Below the pieces are notes generated by a model, which saw only the letters and a list, made by a program, of their open reading frames with translations, did no database searches and was not told the DNA's origin. The translations under genes were made by a program, and so were the position numbers. A DNA stretch of 17,857 nucleotides from Methanomicrobiales archaeon (GTDB lineage Archaea > Halobacteriota > Methanomicrobia > Methanomicrobiales > Methanoculleaceae): contig JAAZOW010000051.1 of assembly GCA_012797575.1 (NCBI GenBank), positions 1 through 17,857 of the forward strand, in the 5' to 3' direction. Shown piece after piece: positions 1 through 7,582 of the stretch (position 1 is the first letter of the stretch; each line of letters begins with the position of its first letter).

Positions 1-311
1 CCGGATAGGTCGCGCGAGAGGATCTGGGTCATGGATTTCGTGAACTGGGGGAGCGCCTTTCGGGATATATCCCGGAGCCTGGGGTGGACTTTCTCCGCAC
101 CCTCCGCCTCCTCCATGCGGTTGATCGCCTCCCCGAGACGTTCGAGGGCGGCGTTGATGGCCTCCCTTGATGATGCTGTCGCATCAGAGAGGTTATCTCG
201 TATCTCCTCCTCGCGGGCATCCAGCCATGATGGGAGGTCGTCAAATGAGAGTCTCGGTCTCTCTTTCTGTGGTTCAGTTCGCCCAAAGAGGTCTCGTATT
301 CGCTTAAACAT
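1..311 (-). CDS. Hypothetical coiled-coil-like protein, N-terminal part (partial)
   Basis: The reading frame opens at an ATG (complement of 309-311) and stays open for 103 codons to the window edge, so the C-terminus is missing. The peptide starts MFKRIRDLFGR and is rich in charged residues, with Glu/Arg/Ala heptad-like spacing around residues 35-75 (EEEIRDNLSDA, ALERLGEAINRMEEAE). That suggests a long helix or coiled coil. There is no signal peptide or membrane segment in the visible part. It lies 55 nt downstream of nadM on the same strand and is probably co-transcribed with it. I do not recognise the family and infer no function. The other frames here run Arg/Ser-rich and look like shadows. 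Confidence 0.6.
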   Translation of the reverse strand, partial: MFKRIRDLFGRTEPQKERPRLSFDDLPSWLDAREEEIRDNLSDATASSREAINAALERLGEAINRMEEAEGAEKVHPRLRDISRKALPQFTKSMTQILSRDLS

Positions 312-366
312 GAGTCTACCCGATCCCTGTGTACCTTAGTGATGGCAATCCCTATCAACGATCCCA

Positions 367-873
367 TCAATCATTTCTCACGATCCGTCGCAGGCGTTCC
401 ACGCCACGGATCTCGCGGATGACGTCCACTACAGCGGGGGAGACCAGATGCTCCCAGGGTTCGCCATTGAGCATACGTCTCCTGATCTCGGTGCCGGAGT
501 GTATCAGCCGTTCGTACATGTCAGGTGAATAGACGTCCACCCCGGCCTCGCTGAAGAGCTGCACAACCAGGGGATTACTGGAGTAGACGGACTCAAACGG
601 TGGCGTCATCGACCGGACCTGGGCGACCCAGAGGGCGTTTCTCTGGATATCTTCGATGGGGATGACGTAGAACGGACATTCGAGGTTGTTGAGCGATCGG
701 GTGATCATGAGCACCCGTTCCCCCGCCGTAAAGGGGTTTGCCATGGTGTGGGAGAGTTGTGCACTCCCGACCCCGATGACGATCTCGTCGACCAGGGATG
801 CGATCCGCTTAAGCACCGAATGGTGGCCGTTGTGGTACGGCTGGAACCGTCCTATATAAAATCCTCTGCTCAT
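367..873 (-). CDS. nadM: Nicotinamide-nucleotide adenylyltransferase, archaeal NadM type
   Basis: This 168-residue protein is the usual length for archaeal NadM. It transfers AMP from ATP to nicotinamide mononucleotide, the last step of NAD synthesis, and family members can also accept nicotinate mononucleotide to give NaAD. The N-terminus has the nucleotidyltransferase signature GRFQPYHNGH (residues 8-17, with HNGH as the HxGH motif). NPFTAGER follows at 46-53, and the C-terminal SGTEIRRRM (126-134) corresponds to the ISSTxxR-type ATP-binding motif. Its ATG overlaps the stop of the upstream larB gene by 4 nt (870-873), implying translational coupling. NadM may supply the NaAD that LarB uses; that link is inference from adjacency and known chemistry. 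Confidence 0.95.
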   Translation of the reverse strand: MSRGFYIGRFQPYHNGHHSVLKRIASLVDEIVIGVGSAQLSHTMANPFTAGERVLMITRSLNNLECPFYVIPIEDIQRNALWVAQVRSMTPPFESVYSSNPLVVQLFSEAGVDVYSPDMYERLIHSGTEIRRRMLNGEPWEHLVSPAVVDVIREIRGVERLRRIVRND

Positions 874-1649
874 CGTCGCCTACCTCCGTGTGCAATCTGC
901 GCGGCAAACGCACCGGCTGTGAACCCTGCATCTATGTTCACGACAGCGAGGACGGAACAGGCCTGGAGCATACTTGCAAGAGCCGCCTCGCCTCCTCCCA
1001 TATAGCCATAGCCGGTACTCACGGGAACGCCGATGACGGGCCGGTCGACGAGGCCGGCTACGATTGCAGGAAGTGTCCCCTCTCGCCCGGCGATCACGAT
1101 GAACACATCTGCCGGAACGAGATCTCGAAGAGCCGAGAAGAGACGATGGATCCCGGCCACTCCAACATCGTACGCAGTCCTGACGATGCACCCCATCTCC
1201 TCGGCGATCACCTTCGCCTCCTCGGCGACGGGGATATCTGATGTCCCGGCCGTGAGGATGGCAACGGTCCCGCCCTGGCAGTCGCGGCTGGATGCGCCTT
1301 CAGTCGAGAGGATGACTGCCCGCGCTGCCTCCCGGTGCTCCATCCGGATCTCCGGTGGAAGCCTGGCCTGCAGAGCCTTGATATGCTCCGGAAAGACCCT
1401 CGTTGCAACGCACCGACCCGTGGCCTTCGCCTGTGCAAGCATAATCTCCGCAAAGACTGCAGGCTCCTTTCCCTCTGCGAGAACCACCTCGGGCATGCCG
1501 CATCGCACACCCCGCCCGGTATCGATCCGGGCCATCCCGTCGAGCACTTCTATACGGAGACCTTCGATGGCGGCCGTCGCCTCGTCCTCAGATACCTCAC
1601 CGTTACAATACATCCGAAGGATGTCCCTGATGGCAGCATTCGGCAACAT
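870..1649 (-). CDS. larB: LarB-type pyridinium-3,5-biscarboxylate mononucleotide synthase (NCAIR mutase-like)
   Basis: The protein has 259 residues from the start chosen here, close to bacterial LarB. The C-terminal half is PurE-like: AILTAGTSDIPVAEEAKVI, VFIVIAGREGTLPAIVAGL and GVPVSTGYG. It ends in MLQACSVLAVVNIDAGF, where Cys231 matches the position of the cysteine that forms the covalent adduct with NaAD in characterised LarB. LarB carboxylates and hydrolyses NaAD, the first step to the nickel-pincer nucleotide cofactor. I chose the ATG at 1647-1649 (MLPNAAIRDIL) because it begins family-like sequence and has a TATA-like element about 30 nt upstream. The frame is open to 1874, but that extension overlaps the divergent gene. 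No LarC, LarE or lactate racemase is visible nearby. Confidence 0.88.
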   Translation of the reverse strand: MLPNAAIRDILRMYCNGEVSEDEATAAIEGLRIEVLDGMARIDTGRGVRCGMPEVVLAEGKEPAVFAEIMLAQAKATGRCVATRVFPEHIKALQARLPPEIRMEHREAARAVILSTEGASSRDCQGGTVAILTAGTSDIPVAEEAKVIAEEMGCIVRTAYDVGVAGIHRLFSALRDLVPADVFIVIAGREGTLPAIVAGLVDRPVIGVPVSTGYGYMGGGEAALASMLQACSVLAVVNIDAGFTAGAFAAQIAHGGRRR

Positions 1650-1697
1650 AACCTGATAACAAAAATAGGAGGGGGAAGTATAATAGTACTCCATTCC
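1650..1697. promoter_or_regulatory. Divergent promoter region between larB and the membrane-protein gene
   Basis: Only 48 nt separate the two start codons. On the minus strand a TATA-like CTATTATAC (about 1679-1687) lies roughly 30 nt before the larB ATG. On the plus strand an AT-rich AACAAAAATA (1658-1667) lies roughly 31 nt before the ATG at 1698. Those distances fit archaeal promoters giving leaderless or nearly leaderless mRNAs. Neither start has a good Shine-Dalgarno match. The assignment is inference from spacing. Confidence 0.45.
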
Positions 1698-2030
1698 ATG
1701 TCGTATCTTACCTATATCGCAGGGTTCGGCGTTGCTGTCGTAGCATTTCTCTGGCTCCGCGACCTGCGGATCTTTTATAGGACTGGCCTCTCTGGTTATC
1801 GAAAGGCAGCCTACCGGGGTATCCTGTACACGGCGCTCGCCATGCTCGGATACTTCCTCACCAGTCTCACCCAAGATTGGGTCTTCCTCGGCCTCGGCCT
1901 GATCCTTGCGTCTCTCTACCTCCAGGGCCGTGTCGAGCGGGAGCGCGTGTGGCGCAACGAAGGCACGATTCAGCGCTTCTTCGGCAGTGTGGAGCGCACA
2001 AAAGATAAGGGTTCACGCAAGAGACCATAA
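1698..2030 (+). CDS. Small integral membrane protein, three predicted helices
   Basis: This 110-residue protein has three hydrophobic segments, about residues 4-21, 41-56 and 60-76. Each is followed by basic or polar residues, and it ends in a highly charged tail (RVERERVWR to KDKGSRKRP) that is probably cytoplasmic. No catalytic motif or family signature is recognised. The ATG at 1698 is preferred because the sequence upstream in frame is antisense to larB and would overlap it. It ends 16 nt before hisS and heads the hisS-top6BA operon, which says little about function. Confidence 0.72.
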   Translation: MSYLTYIAGFGVAVVAFLWLRDLRIFYRTGLSGYRKAAYRGILYTALAMLGYFLTSLTQDWVFLGLGLILASLYLQGRVERERVWRNEGTIQRFFGSVERTKDKGSRKRP

Positions 2031-2046
2031 CTAGGGAGAATATTGA

Positions 2047-3279
2047 ATGCTTCAGAAACCACGCGGAACAAGGGATTTTTTACCGGATGAGATGGAGCGG
2101 CGACGACTGATCGAGCAGCGGATGCGCGAGGTTTCCCGCCGGTGGGGATACCGGGAAGTCAGCACCCCCGACTTTGAACACCTTGAACTCTTCACGATGA
2201 AGTCGGGCGAGGGGATCATCCAGGAGATGTACACCTTCGAGGATAAGGGGGGCCGGCCGATGACGCTCCGGCCTGAGGTGACGGCTTCGGTGCTCCGGAT
2301 GTATGTTAACGAAGGAAAGGTCTTCCCCAAGCCGATCCGTTGGTGTTATTTTGCCGACTGTTTCCGGTATGAACGTCCGCAAAAAGGCCGTTACCGCCAG
2401 TTCTGGCAGTTTGGCGTCGAGCTCATCGGCGCGGATACGGCGGGTGCCGACGCCGAGGTGGTCATGCTCGCCGACGACGTCCTTCGATCGAGCGGCGTCA
2501 CGTTCGACCTCCGTGTCGGGCACCTCGCACCGATGAAGCATCTCCTCTCGGACCTTGCCCTCGGGGATCAGCGGACGGTTATGGCCTGCCTCGATAAGCG
2601 TGACCGGGAGGCACTTGCAGCGGCGCTCGATAAGAGGGGTGCATCCCACCTCTCCGATCCGCTTGCGGCGCTCTCGGAGTGCCAGACCGTTGCAGAGGTC
2701 TTTGAGATCGCAGGCGATGTGCCGGAGCGCGCTCGGATCGAGGAGACGTTTGCACTCCTCGACTCGCAGGGGATCGATTACCGGCCCGACTTCGGTATTG
2801 CCCGGGGTCTTGACTACTACACGGGAATGGTCTTTGAGGGATTTGCCAGAAATCTCGGCGCCGAGAACCAGATCATCGGCGGCGGGGCCTACCGGCTTGC
2901 CCACCTCTTCGGCGGGGATGACGTGGCCTCATGTGGGTTTGCCATAGGGTTTGACCGGGTCATGGTCTCGATCGGGGACTTTGCCCTCGCCCCTGAGACC
3001 GTCATCGGTGTTGTCTGCATGTCAGAGGCACGGGAGCGGGGGCTTGAGGTTGCCCGGGCCTTCAGGGATGCCGGGGTAAGGGCCGAGGTCAACCTCATGG
3101 AACGGGGGATGGGTGCCCAGATCGCCCATGCCGCAAAGACCGCGGATTTTGCTGTGATCCTCGGAAAGCGTGAGGTCGATGCCGGCACGGTGACCCTCAG
3201 GAACCTGCATTCTGGCGAACAGCAGGAGATAAGCCTTGGAGAGGCCGTCGCTGAGGTAGCCCAGCATGGGGATCGCTGA
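2047..3279 (+). CDS. hisS: Histidine-tRNA ligase
   Basis: This class II aminoacyl-tRNA synthetase charges tRNA-His in two steps through histidyl-AMP. At 410 residues it has normal length. Motif 1 is near RGTRDFLPDEMERRR (6-20). Motif 2 covers FRYERPQKGRYRQFWQFGVE (106-125). The histidine-specific motif RGLDYYTGMVFE lies at 253-264. Motif 3 contains GGGAYRLAHLFGG (278-290) and GFAIGFDR (297-304). The anticodon-binding domain occupies about 318-405. A GGGAG at 2034-2038 supports the ATG at 2047. The end of the gene overlaps top6B by 14 nt, so translation of the two is probably coupled. Confidence 0.97.
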   Translation: MLQKPRGTRDFLPDEMERRRLIEQRMREVSRRWGYREVSTPDFEHLELFTMKSGEGIIQEMYTFEDKGGRPMTLRPEVTASVLRMYVNEGKVFPKPIRWCYFADCFRYERPQKGRYRQFWQFGVELIGADTAGADAEVVMLADDVLRSSGVTFDLRVGHLAPMKHLLSDLALGDQRTVMACLDKRDREALAAALDKRGASHLSDPLAALSECQTVAEVFEIAGDVPERARIEETFALLDSQGIDYRPDFGIARGLDYYTGMVFEGFARNLGAENQIIGGGAYRLAHLFGGDDVASCGFAIGFDRVMVSIGDFALAPETVIGVVCMSEARERGLEVARAFRDAGVRAEVNLMERGMGAQIAHAAKTADFAVILGKREVDAGTVTLRNLHSGEQQEISLGEAVAEVAQHGDR

Positions 3280-5068
3280 GGATCTCGCCAGAGAACAACG
3301 GAGTATCAGCGTCGCGGAGTTCTTCGAGAAGAATAAGCACCTGCTCGGGTTTGACTCCCCGACGCGCGGCATCATCACCACGATCAAGGAAGCGGTGGAC
3401 AACGCGCTCGATGCCTGCGAGGAGGCAGAAGTGCTCCCCGACATCTTCGTCGGTATAAGAAAGGTCGGGGATGATGTCTACCGGATAACCGTCGAGGATA
3501 ATGGTCCGGGGATTGTGCCTGAGAACATCCCCTTCGTCTTTGGAAAACTCCTCTACGGCTCCCGGTTCCACCAGATCCGGCAGAGCCGGGGGCAGCAGGG
3601 TATCGGCATATCAGCGGCGGTGCTCTACGCCCAGCTCACGACCGGCACACCGGCGCTGGTCGTATCCCGGACGGGAGCCCGCGAAAAAGCGCACCGGTTC
3701 GAACTGATGATCAGGACCGAGACGAACGAGCCCCAGATCGTCAGTCACGAGGAGATCGACTGGGACCGGACACACGGGACGAGGATCGAGATCGAGTTCA
3801 AGAGCACCCTCGCCGCAAAGAAACGGCTGCTCGACTACCTCCGCCTCACCGCGATCGTAAATCCTCACGCGCGGATCACGGCCGATATCGATGGTGAGGT
3901 GACGTCGTTTGAGCGGGCGAGCGATGAGGTCCCACCGTGCCCAAGACCCGTCCTCCCTCACCCGCATGGGATCGAGTTCGGGGCGCTGAAGAGACTTGCT
4001 GATGCGAGCGACGGGACGGTTGAAGAATTCCTCATAGAGAGCTTCTCCCGGGTCGGGAAGAAGACCGCTGAGGAGATGATCGGGATCGCTGGCCTTAAGC
4101 CCACCCGGAGGGTGAGGAGGCTTGGCGCAGATGAGCTCAAGCTCCTCCTTGATGCCATGCAGGGCGTGAGGGTCCCAGCCCCGCCGGCGCAGCAGTGTCT
4201 CTCACCCATCGGGGAGGACCTGATCTGCAGGGGGCTTGAGAAGGAGATTCAGCTTGATTTTGTCAGAGCCCGGACGCGCCCGAGCGCCGTCCATAGTGGG
4301 CACGCATTCATCATCGAGGCGGCGCTCGGGTATGGGGGGAAGCTTCCCTCGGAGGGAAATGCCCAGATCTTCCGATTCGCAAATCGGGTTCCACTCCTCT
4401 ACCAGCAGGGAGCCTGCACCATAACAGGTGCTGTCTCACAGGTGAATTGGAGAAATTACGGGCTTTCGCAGCAGACCCTCCCCGTAGGCCCGGCGCTCAT
4501 CATGGTTCATGTAGCGTCCACAAACGTTCCCTTCACGAGTGAGAGCAAGGATGCGGTTGCATCCATCCCCGAGATCGAGCGCGAGATCGTGCTCGTCCTC
4601 CAGGAGCTCGGTCGGGAGCTGAAGGCCTACCTATCCCGCCGGGAGCGGAAGAAACAGCAGGATGACCGTGCCCGGGCGGTATGCTCGATCATCCCCGAGA
4701 TCGCCGCCAAGGTGAGCGAGATCGTCGAGCTCCCCCTGGTGGATACATCCCCGCTCGAGGGGAGGATCATGCGAAAAGTCGTGGCCAAGAAGCAGACGAA
4801 TGATGGGAAGGTCTGTATCAGGGTGACCAACTACACGAACAGCGAGGTCGCACTCACCCTCTACAACCTCTCCTCTGATACGGCGGAGGATGCAGAGCCG
4901 CAACCCGACTTCGTGGATGATATCGGTGGAGAGTACAATAAGGTCTGGCGGTGCAGGCTCGATGTCGGTGAGGCCTGGCAGGTTCTCTACACAGGGGTGG
5001 GCGATGGGGTGCTTGATCTCCGTGGTGTTGAGGATACCATGAAGGTGGTGGTGGATCTCGATGTCTAG
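3266..5068 (+). CDS. top6B: DNA topoisomerase VI subunit B
   Basis: This is the ATPase subunit of archaeal type IIB topoisomerase, which uses ATP to pass one duplex through a double-strand break and relaxes or decatenates DNA. The 600-residue protein starts with a GHKL/Bergerat ATPase: N-box IKEAVDNALDACEEA (40-54; Glu42 and Asn46), EDNGPGI (77-83) and the lid SRGQQGIGIS (107-116). A helix-two-turn-helix insert covers about 230-305. The transducer domain includes TNVPFTSESKDAV, where Lys428 matches the ATP-sensing switch lysine. A C-terminal domain at about 490-600 resembles the Ig-like extension of methanosarcinal subunits. The gene overlaps hisS by 14 nt and top6A by 8 nt. Confidence 0.97.
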   Translation: MGIAEDLAREQRSISVAEFFEKNKHLLGFDSPTRGIITTIKEAVDNALDACEEAEVLPDIFVGIRKVGDDVYRITVEDNGPGIVPENIPFVFGKLLYGSRFHQIRQSRGQQGIGISAAVLYAQLTTGTPALVVSRTGAREKAHRFELMIRTETNEPQIVSHEEIDWDRTHGTRIEIEFKSTLAAKKRLLDYLRLTAIVNPHARITADIDGEVTSFERASDEVPPCPRPVLPHPHGIEFGALKRLADASDGTVEEFLIESFSRVGKKTAEEMIGIAGLKPTRRVRRLGADELKLLLDAMQGVRVPAPPAQQCLSPIGEDLICRGLEKEIQLDFVRARTRPSAVHSGHAFIIEAALGYGGKLPSEGNAQIFRFANRVPLLYQQGACTITGAVSQVNWRNYGLSQQTLPVGPALIMVHVASTNVPFTSESKDAVASIPEIEREIVLVLQELGRELKAYLSRRERKKQQDDRARAVCSIIPEIAAKVSEIVELPLVDTSPLEGRIMRKVVAKKQTNDGKVCIRVTNYTNSEVALTLYNLSSDTAEDAEPQPDFVDDIGGEYNKVWRCRLDVGEAWQVLYTGVGDGVLDLRGVEDTMKVVVDLDV

Positions 5069-6149
5069 GGAAGAGATGGATGCTCTTGCCAAGGAGCGTC
5101 TGGTGGGTATCGCCCGCACCTGGTATGAGCAGATGCGGGATGGTATCGTGCCGTATGTCAGGTTGCCGACGCGGACGAAGCATAATATCGAGTACGATGA
5201 TGAGAGCGAGGTCTGGAAGTATGGTGATAAGGAGAGCACCCGTGCGGCGACGACCGAGAAGAGCGCGGTGCATCTCCTGAAGATGGCCTACGTCATCGGG
5301 TTTTTGAAGCAGCAGCTCGTGGAGAACCGGTCATCGACCTTGAGGGAGCTCTACTACATCTCTGAGGGCTGGAAGAGAGCGAAGTTCTCGGCCCAGGATG
5401 AGAGCAACCTCTTGATCGAAGATCTCGAGATCATCACCGACGTCCAGCGGGAGGCGTTCCACCTCCGGCCCGAGGAGGACGGTGCTTCAATCTTCGGGCC
5501 CCTGCGGATACGGGAGACGACCCGGCGGGGCGTGCGCGAGATGCACTGCCAGGAGGATGTCGGGGAGGCGGGCTACCCCATCCCAAACAACGTTGATACC
5601 CTTGACTTCGTCGACCATGACGCAAAGTTCGTCATCGCCATCGAGACCGGCGGTATGTATGCCCGTCTGATGGAGAACGGGTTTGATGAGGAGTACGGGG
5701 CGATCCTGGTCCATCTCAAGGGACAGCCGGCGCGCTCCACGCGGCGGGTCTTACGGAGGCTCAGCGACTCACTTGATCTCCCCGTCGTGGTCTTCACCGA
5801 CGGCGATCCGTGGTCCTACCGGATATACGCGAGTGTCGCCTACGGCTCGATCAAGAGCGCCCATATGTCTGAACTCCTGGCGACGCCGCAGGCGCAGTTC
5901 GTCGGGGTGCAGCCTACCGATATCTCAGACTATGATCTTCCCTCTGATAGACTCACCGAGCAGGACGTCAACGCGCTGAAGGCGGAGCTGACCGATCCCC
6001 GGTTTGCGACTGAGTATTGGCACAACCAGATCAACCTGCAGCTCGAGATGAAGCTGAAGTCGGAACAACAGGCGTTCGCGAGCCGGGGGCTCGACTTCGT
6101 GACGAAAGAGTACCTGCCGACGAGGTTGTCGGAGATGGGGGTTATCTGA
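5061..6149 (+). CDS. top6A: DNA topoisomerase VI subunit A (Spo11-like)
   Basis: This is the DNA-cleaving subunit, homologous to the meiotic protein Spo11. It acts as an A2B2 tetramer with the product of the adjacent gene. At 362 residues it is full length. The winged-helix 5Y-CAP domain contains STLRELYYISEGW (92-104). The paired tyrosines are 98 and 99, and the second is the likely catalytic one by comparison with Spo11. The Toprim domain shows the metal-binding acidic residues in VIAIETGG (Glu195) and VVFTDGDPWSYR (Asp247, Asp249). The ATG at 5061 lies inside the end of top6B, giving an 8-nt overlap that helps fix the subunit ratio. Confidence 0.97.
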   Translation: MSREEMDALAKERLVGIARTWYEQMRDGIVPYVRLPTRTKHNIEYDDESEVWKYGDKESTRAATTEKSAVHLLKMAYVIGFLKQQLVENRSSTLRELYYISEGWKRAKFSAQDESNLLIEDLEIITDVQREAFHLRPEEDGASIFGPLRIRETTRRGVREMHCQEDVGEAGYPIPNNVDTLDFVDHDAKFVIAIETGGMYARLMENGFDEEYGAILVHLKGQPARSTRRVLRRLSDSLDLPVVVFTDGDPWSYRIYASVAYGSIKSAHMSELLATPQAQFVGVQPTDISDYDLPSDRLTEQDVNALKAELTDPRFATEYWHNQINLQLEMKLKSEQQAFASRGLDFVTKEYLPTRLSEMGVI

Positions 6150-6156
6150 GGGGGCC

Positions 6157-6399
6157 ATGGAATTGGGGTTTGACCGGGAGAAGAACCGGCAGGAGAGGCT
6201 GGCCTTTGTCCGGAGACATGCTCTCTGGGTCAGGCGGGTCCCAAACGAGGTCTGGAGCCGCGAGCAGGCCGATCTGATCGATGCGTTCCTGGCGAACGCC
6301 GGGAGTTACGCCCTTTCCCGTGCCCGGTACCTCGAGATGCACCAGGCTCTCGCGAAACGGCGGCACCCCGGATCGGTGGATAACCACGGTTCCGCATGA
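6157..6399 (+). CDS. Hypothetical 80-residue basic protein downstream of top6A
   Basis: The ATG lies 7 nt after the top6A stop, with a purine-rich GAGGGGG overlapping that stop as a ribosome binding site. The product is helical, charged and soluble in appearance, with no signal peptide or membrane segment. Blocks such as RHALWVRRVPNEVWSREQA (about 20-38) and a following helix look like real coding sequence with the GC-rich codon use of its neighbours. I do not recognise the family. Its place makes it the last gene of the topoisomerase VI operon. A link to topoisomerase is possible but unsupported beyond position. Confidence 0.7.
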   Translation: MELGFDREKNRQERLAFVRRHALWVRRVPNEVWSREQADLIDAFLANAGSYALSRARYLEMHQALAKRRHPGSVDNHGSA

Positions 6400-6436
6400 T
6401 CCCAGATGACTTCGCACTCGTGCTCTTTGGAGGAGG

Positions 6437-6538
6437 ATGTACATTTTACGTGAGTGGGACGGCGTAACTCCCGGCGTTCGCCAACTGCTTAAAGTTATTG
6501 AGAGTTATAACCTCTTGGAGGACGACAATGCCGCATAA
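6437..6538 (+). CDS. Possible 33-residue ORF upstream of hicB
   Basis: An ATG directly after GGAGGAGG opens a 33-codon frame (start MYILREWDGVTPGVRQLLKV) that ends 11 nt inside the HicB-like gene. The core of the purine block sits too close to the ATG for an ideal Shine-Dalgarno spacing, though its first GGAGG is 3-4 nt away. The GVRQLLKVIESY stretch recalls only vaguely the first helix of HicA toxins, and the rest of HicA, including the catalytic-His region, is absent. It may be a leader peptide, a remnant or chance. Confidence 0.2.
   Translation: MYILREWDGVTPGVRQLLKVIESYNLLEDDNAA
6504..6521 (+). promoter_or_regulatory. Palindrome and ribosome binding site before the HicB-like gene
   Basis: The 8-nt palindrome GTTATAAC (6504-6511) is followed by TTGGAGGA (6514-6521), 6 nt before the ATG at 6528. 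The purine block decides the start at 6528 over the upstream in-frame ATG at 6498. HicB proteins often autoregulate, and the palindrome could be an operator or part of a TATA element. This is inference. Confidence 0.4.
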
Positions 6539-6776
6539 ATACGCAATCGAGATCATCTACAGCGATGAGGATGAGGGGTTCATCGCCGTGGTTCCGGAAC
6601 TTCCGGGGTGCTCTGCCTTCGGCGAGACCGAGGAGGAGGCGCTCCGGGAAGTGAAGGTCGCTGTCTCCCTCTGGCTTGAGGCCGCCCGTGAGGAGGGGAG
6701 AGTTATCCCGGAACCTGCCGGCAGGGAGCGGCTCCGGGATATCCTTGCGGGGAAGGGCGCCGCGTCTGGATCGTGA
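6528..6776 (+). CDS. HicB-family antitoxin-like protein (UPF0150 fold), solo
   Basis: The 82-residue protein matches the HicB N-terminal domain, a partially degraded RNase H-like fold. It shows YAIEIIYSDEDEGFIAVVPE (5-24), then LPGCSAFGETEEEAL and a helix VKVAVSLWLEAAREEG. In hicAB systems this domain binds and blocks the HicA mRNA interferase. There is no added C-terminal helix-turn-helix or ribbon-helix-helix domain. No HicA (double-stranded-RNA-binding fold with its catalytic histidine) is found on either side, so this is an orphan antitoxin-like gene. Solo copies are common in methanogens and may regulate other targets. Confidence 0.85.
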   Translation: MPHKYAIEIIYSDEDEGFIAVVPELPGCSAFGETEEEALREVKVAVSLWLEAAREEGRVIPEPAGRERLRDILAGKGAASGS

Positions 6777-6785
6777 GCGCGAATG

Positions 6786-6812
6786 GCGCTTCTCAAAGCG
6801 CACACTGTTTTT
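6786..6812 (+). terminator. Hairpin plus T-run after the HicB-like gene
   Basis: A perfect 6-bp stem (GCGCTT, loop CTCA, AAGCGC) at 6786-6801 is followed by ACACTGTTTTT. It begins 9 nt after the hicB stop. The T-run alone could terminate transcription in archaea. The convergent cyclase gene ends 102 nt further on. Confidence 0.5.
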
Positions 6813-6913
6813 AAGCAACTGAGTCTCGGGCTGGCTCTTCCGTGCAGATCCCACTCACTCTGGAGTTACCCGGTCCCTTCATATTTTATCCATGGCCCTG
6901 ACTGTTCTGCGGT

Positions 6914-7582
6914 TCACTCAAACTCCGCGAGCGCCACCACCGGCACCCCCTCGAGGTCGTCAAAGACCACCGGGTAGAGCCGTAAGATCCAGGGCTCCCC
7001 AAGCAGCCGCCCGTAGGAGAGGTCCACATCCTCAAGCAGGAAGATGTGCGGGTGGTTGCAGAGGAACGCGCGGTGGGCCTCTCTCCCCTCCCCGGGGTTT
7101 GCAGGGGTGGCGATGGATATAGTATCGATCCCGAAGAGCCTGAGGGCCGGGTTCTGCATGCGGAGGAAGCCCGGCACCTCGTGGTGGACCCAGGGGTGCC
7201 TTTTCGCGTAAGCCTCAGGGTCGCTTTCCCGGAGCCGGCCGCTGCCGGTCTTCACGAAGAGCGCGCGGGCGCTCAGGACCGCGTCGAGGTGCCCGAGGAG
7301 GTCGTGGATCCGGATCGGCTCTTCTCTAACCTTGGGTATCTCGATGCACCGTGCGGGTGCAAAGACCGCCTCCGGTGCGAGGAGGGCCCTGACCGAGCCC
7401 CCGCCCGGGCAGGAGTGCCGGGGGAGGTTGATGTGGGTCCCGGCGTGGCTGGAGAAGGAGATCTGGCTCTTCTCCTCGGCGTCTCCTCTGGCGAGCGATT
7501 TCGTGGGGTTGATCGTGAGCGGTTCCGTTCCGGGGTAGAGCGGTGTTCCCCGGTTCAGGGGGTATGAGATCGGGATGAGCAT
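6914..7582 (-). CDS. Cyclase family protein (kynurenine formamidase-like metal hydrolase)
   Basis: This 222-residue protein resembles the Cyclase family (PF04199), Mn/Zn-dependent amidohydrolases that include bacterial kynurenine formamidase and isatin hydrolase. The signature HxGTHxDxPxH appears as HAGTHINLPRH (46-56), so both GTH residues and the flanking histidines are kept but the usual Asp is Asn52. A distal His-rich region (HPWVHHEVPG, about 128-137) and NPGEGREAHRAFL (about 162-174) are further family-like blocks. The start ATG is preceded by GGGGGAG and lies inside the end of the HAD gene (28-nt overlap). The substrate is unknown. The Asn substitution may change metal binding. Confidence 0.8.
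   Translation of the reverse strand: MLIPISYPLNRGTPLYPGTEPLTINPTKSLARGDAEEKSQISFSSHAGTHINLPRHSCPGGGSVRALLAPEAVFAPARCIEIPKVREEPIRIHDLLGHLDAVLSARALFVKTGSGRLRESDPEAYAKRHPWVHHEVPGFLRMQNPALRLFGIDTISIATPANPGEGREAHRAFLCNHPHIFLLEDVDLSYGRLLGEPWILRLYPVVFDDLEGVPVVALAEFE

Noticed and set aside
1033..1656. 207-codon open frame on the plus strand antisense to larB
   Set aside because: It is rich in Ser, Arg, Thr and Pro with no domain, and is the shadow of a GC-rich gene with clear LarB motifs on the other strand.
2080..2904. 274-codon open frame on the minus strand within hisS
   Set aside because: It is antisense to motifs 2 and 3 of the synthetase and shows no family features. High GC makes long antisense frames common here.
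7046..7567. 173-codon plus-strand frame opposite the cyclase-like gene
   Set aside because: Its sequence is Gly/Arg/Glu/Val-biased as expected of the complement, while the minus strand shows the HxGTH motif.
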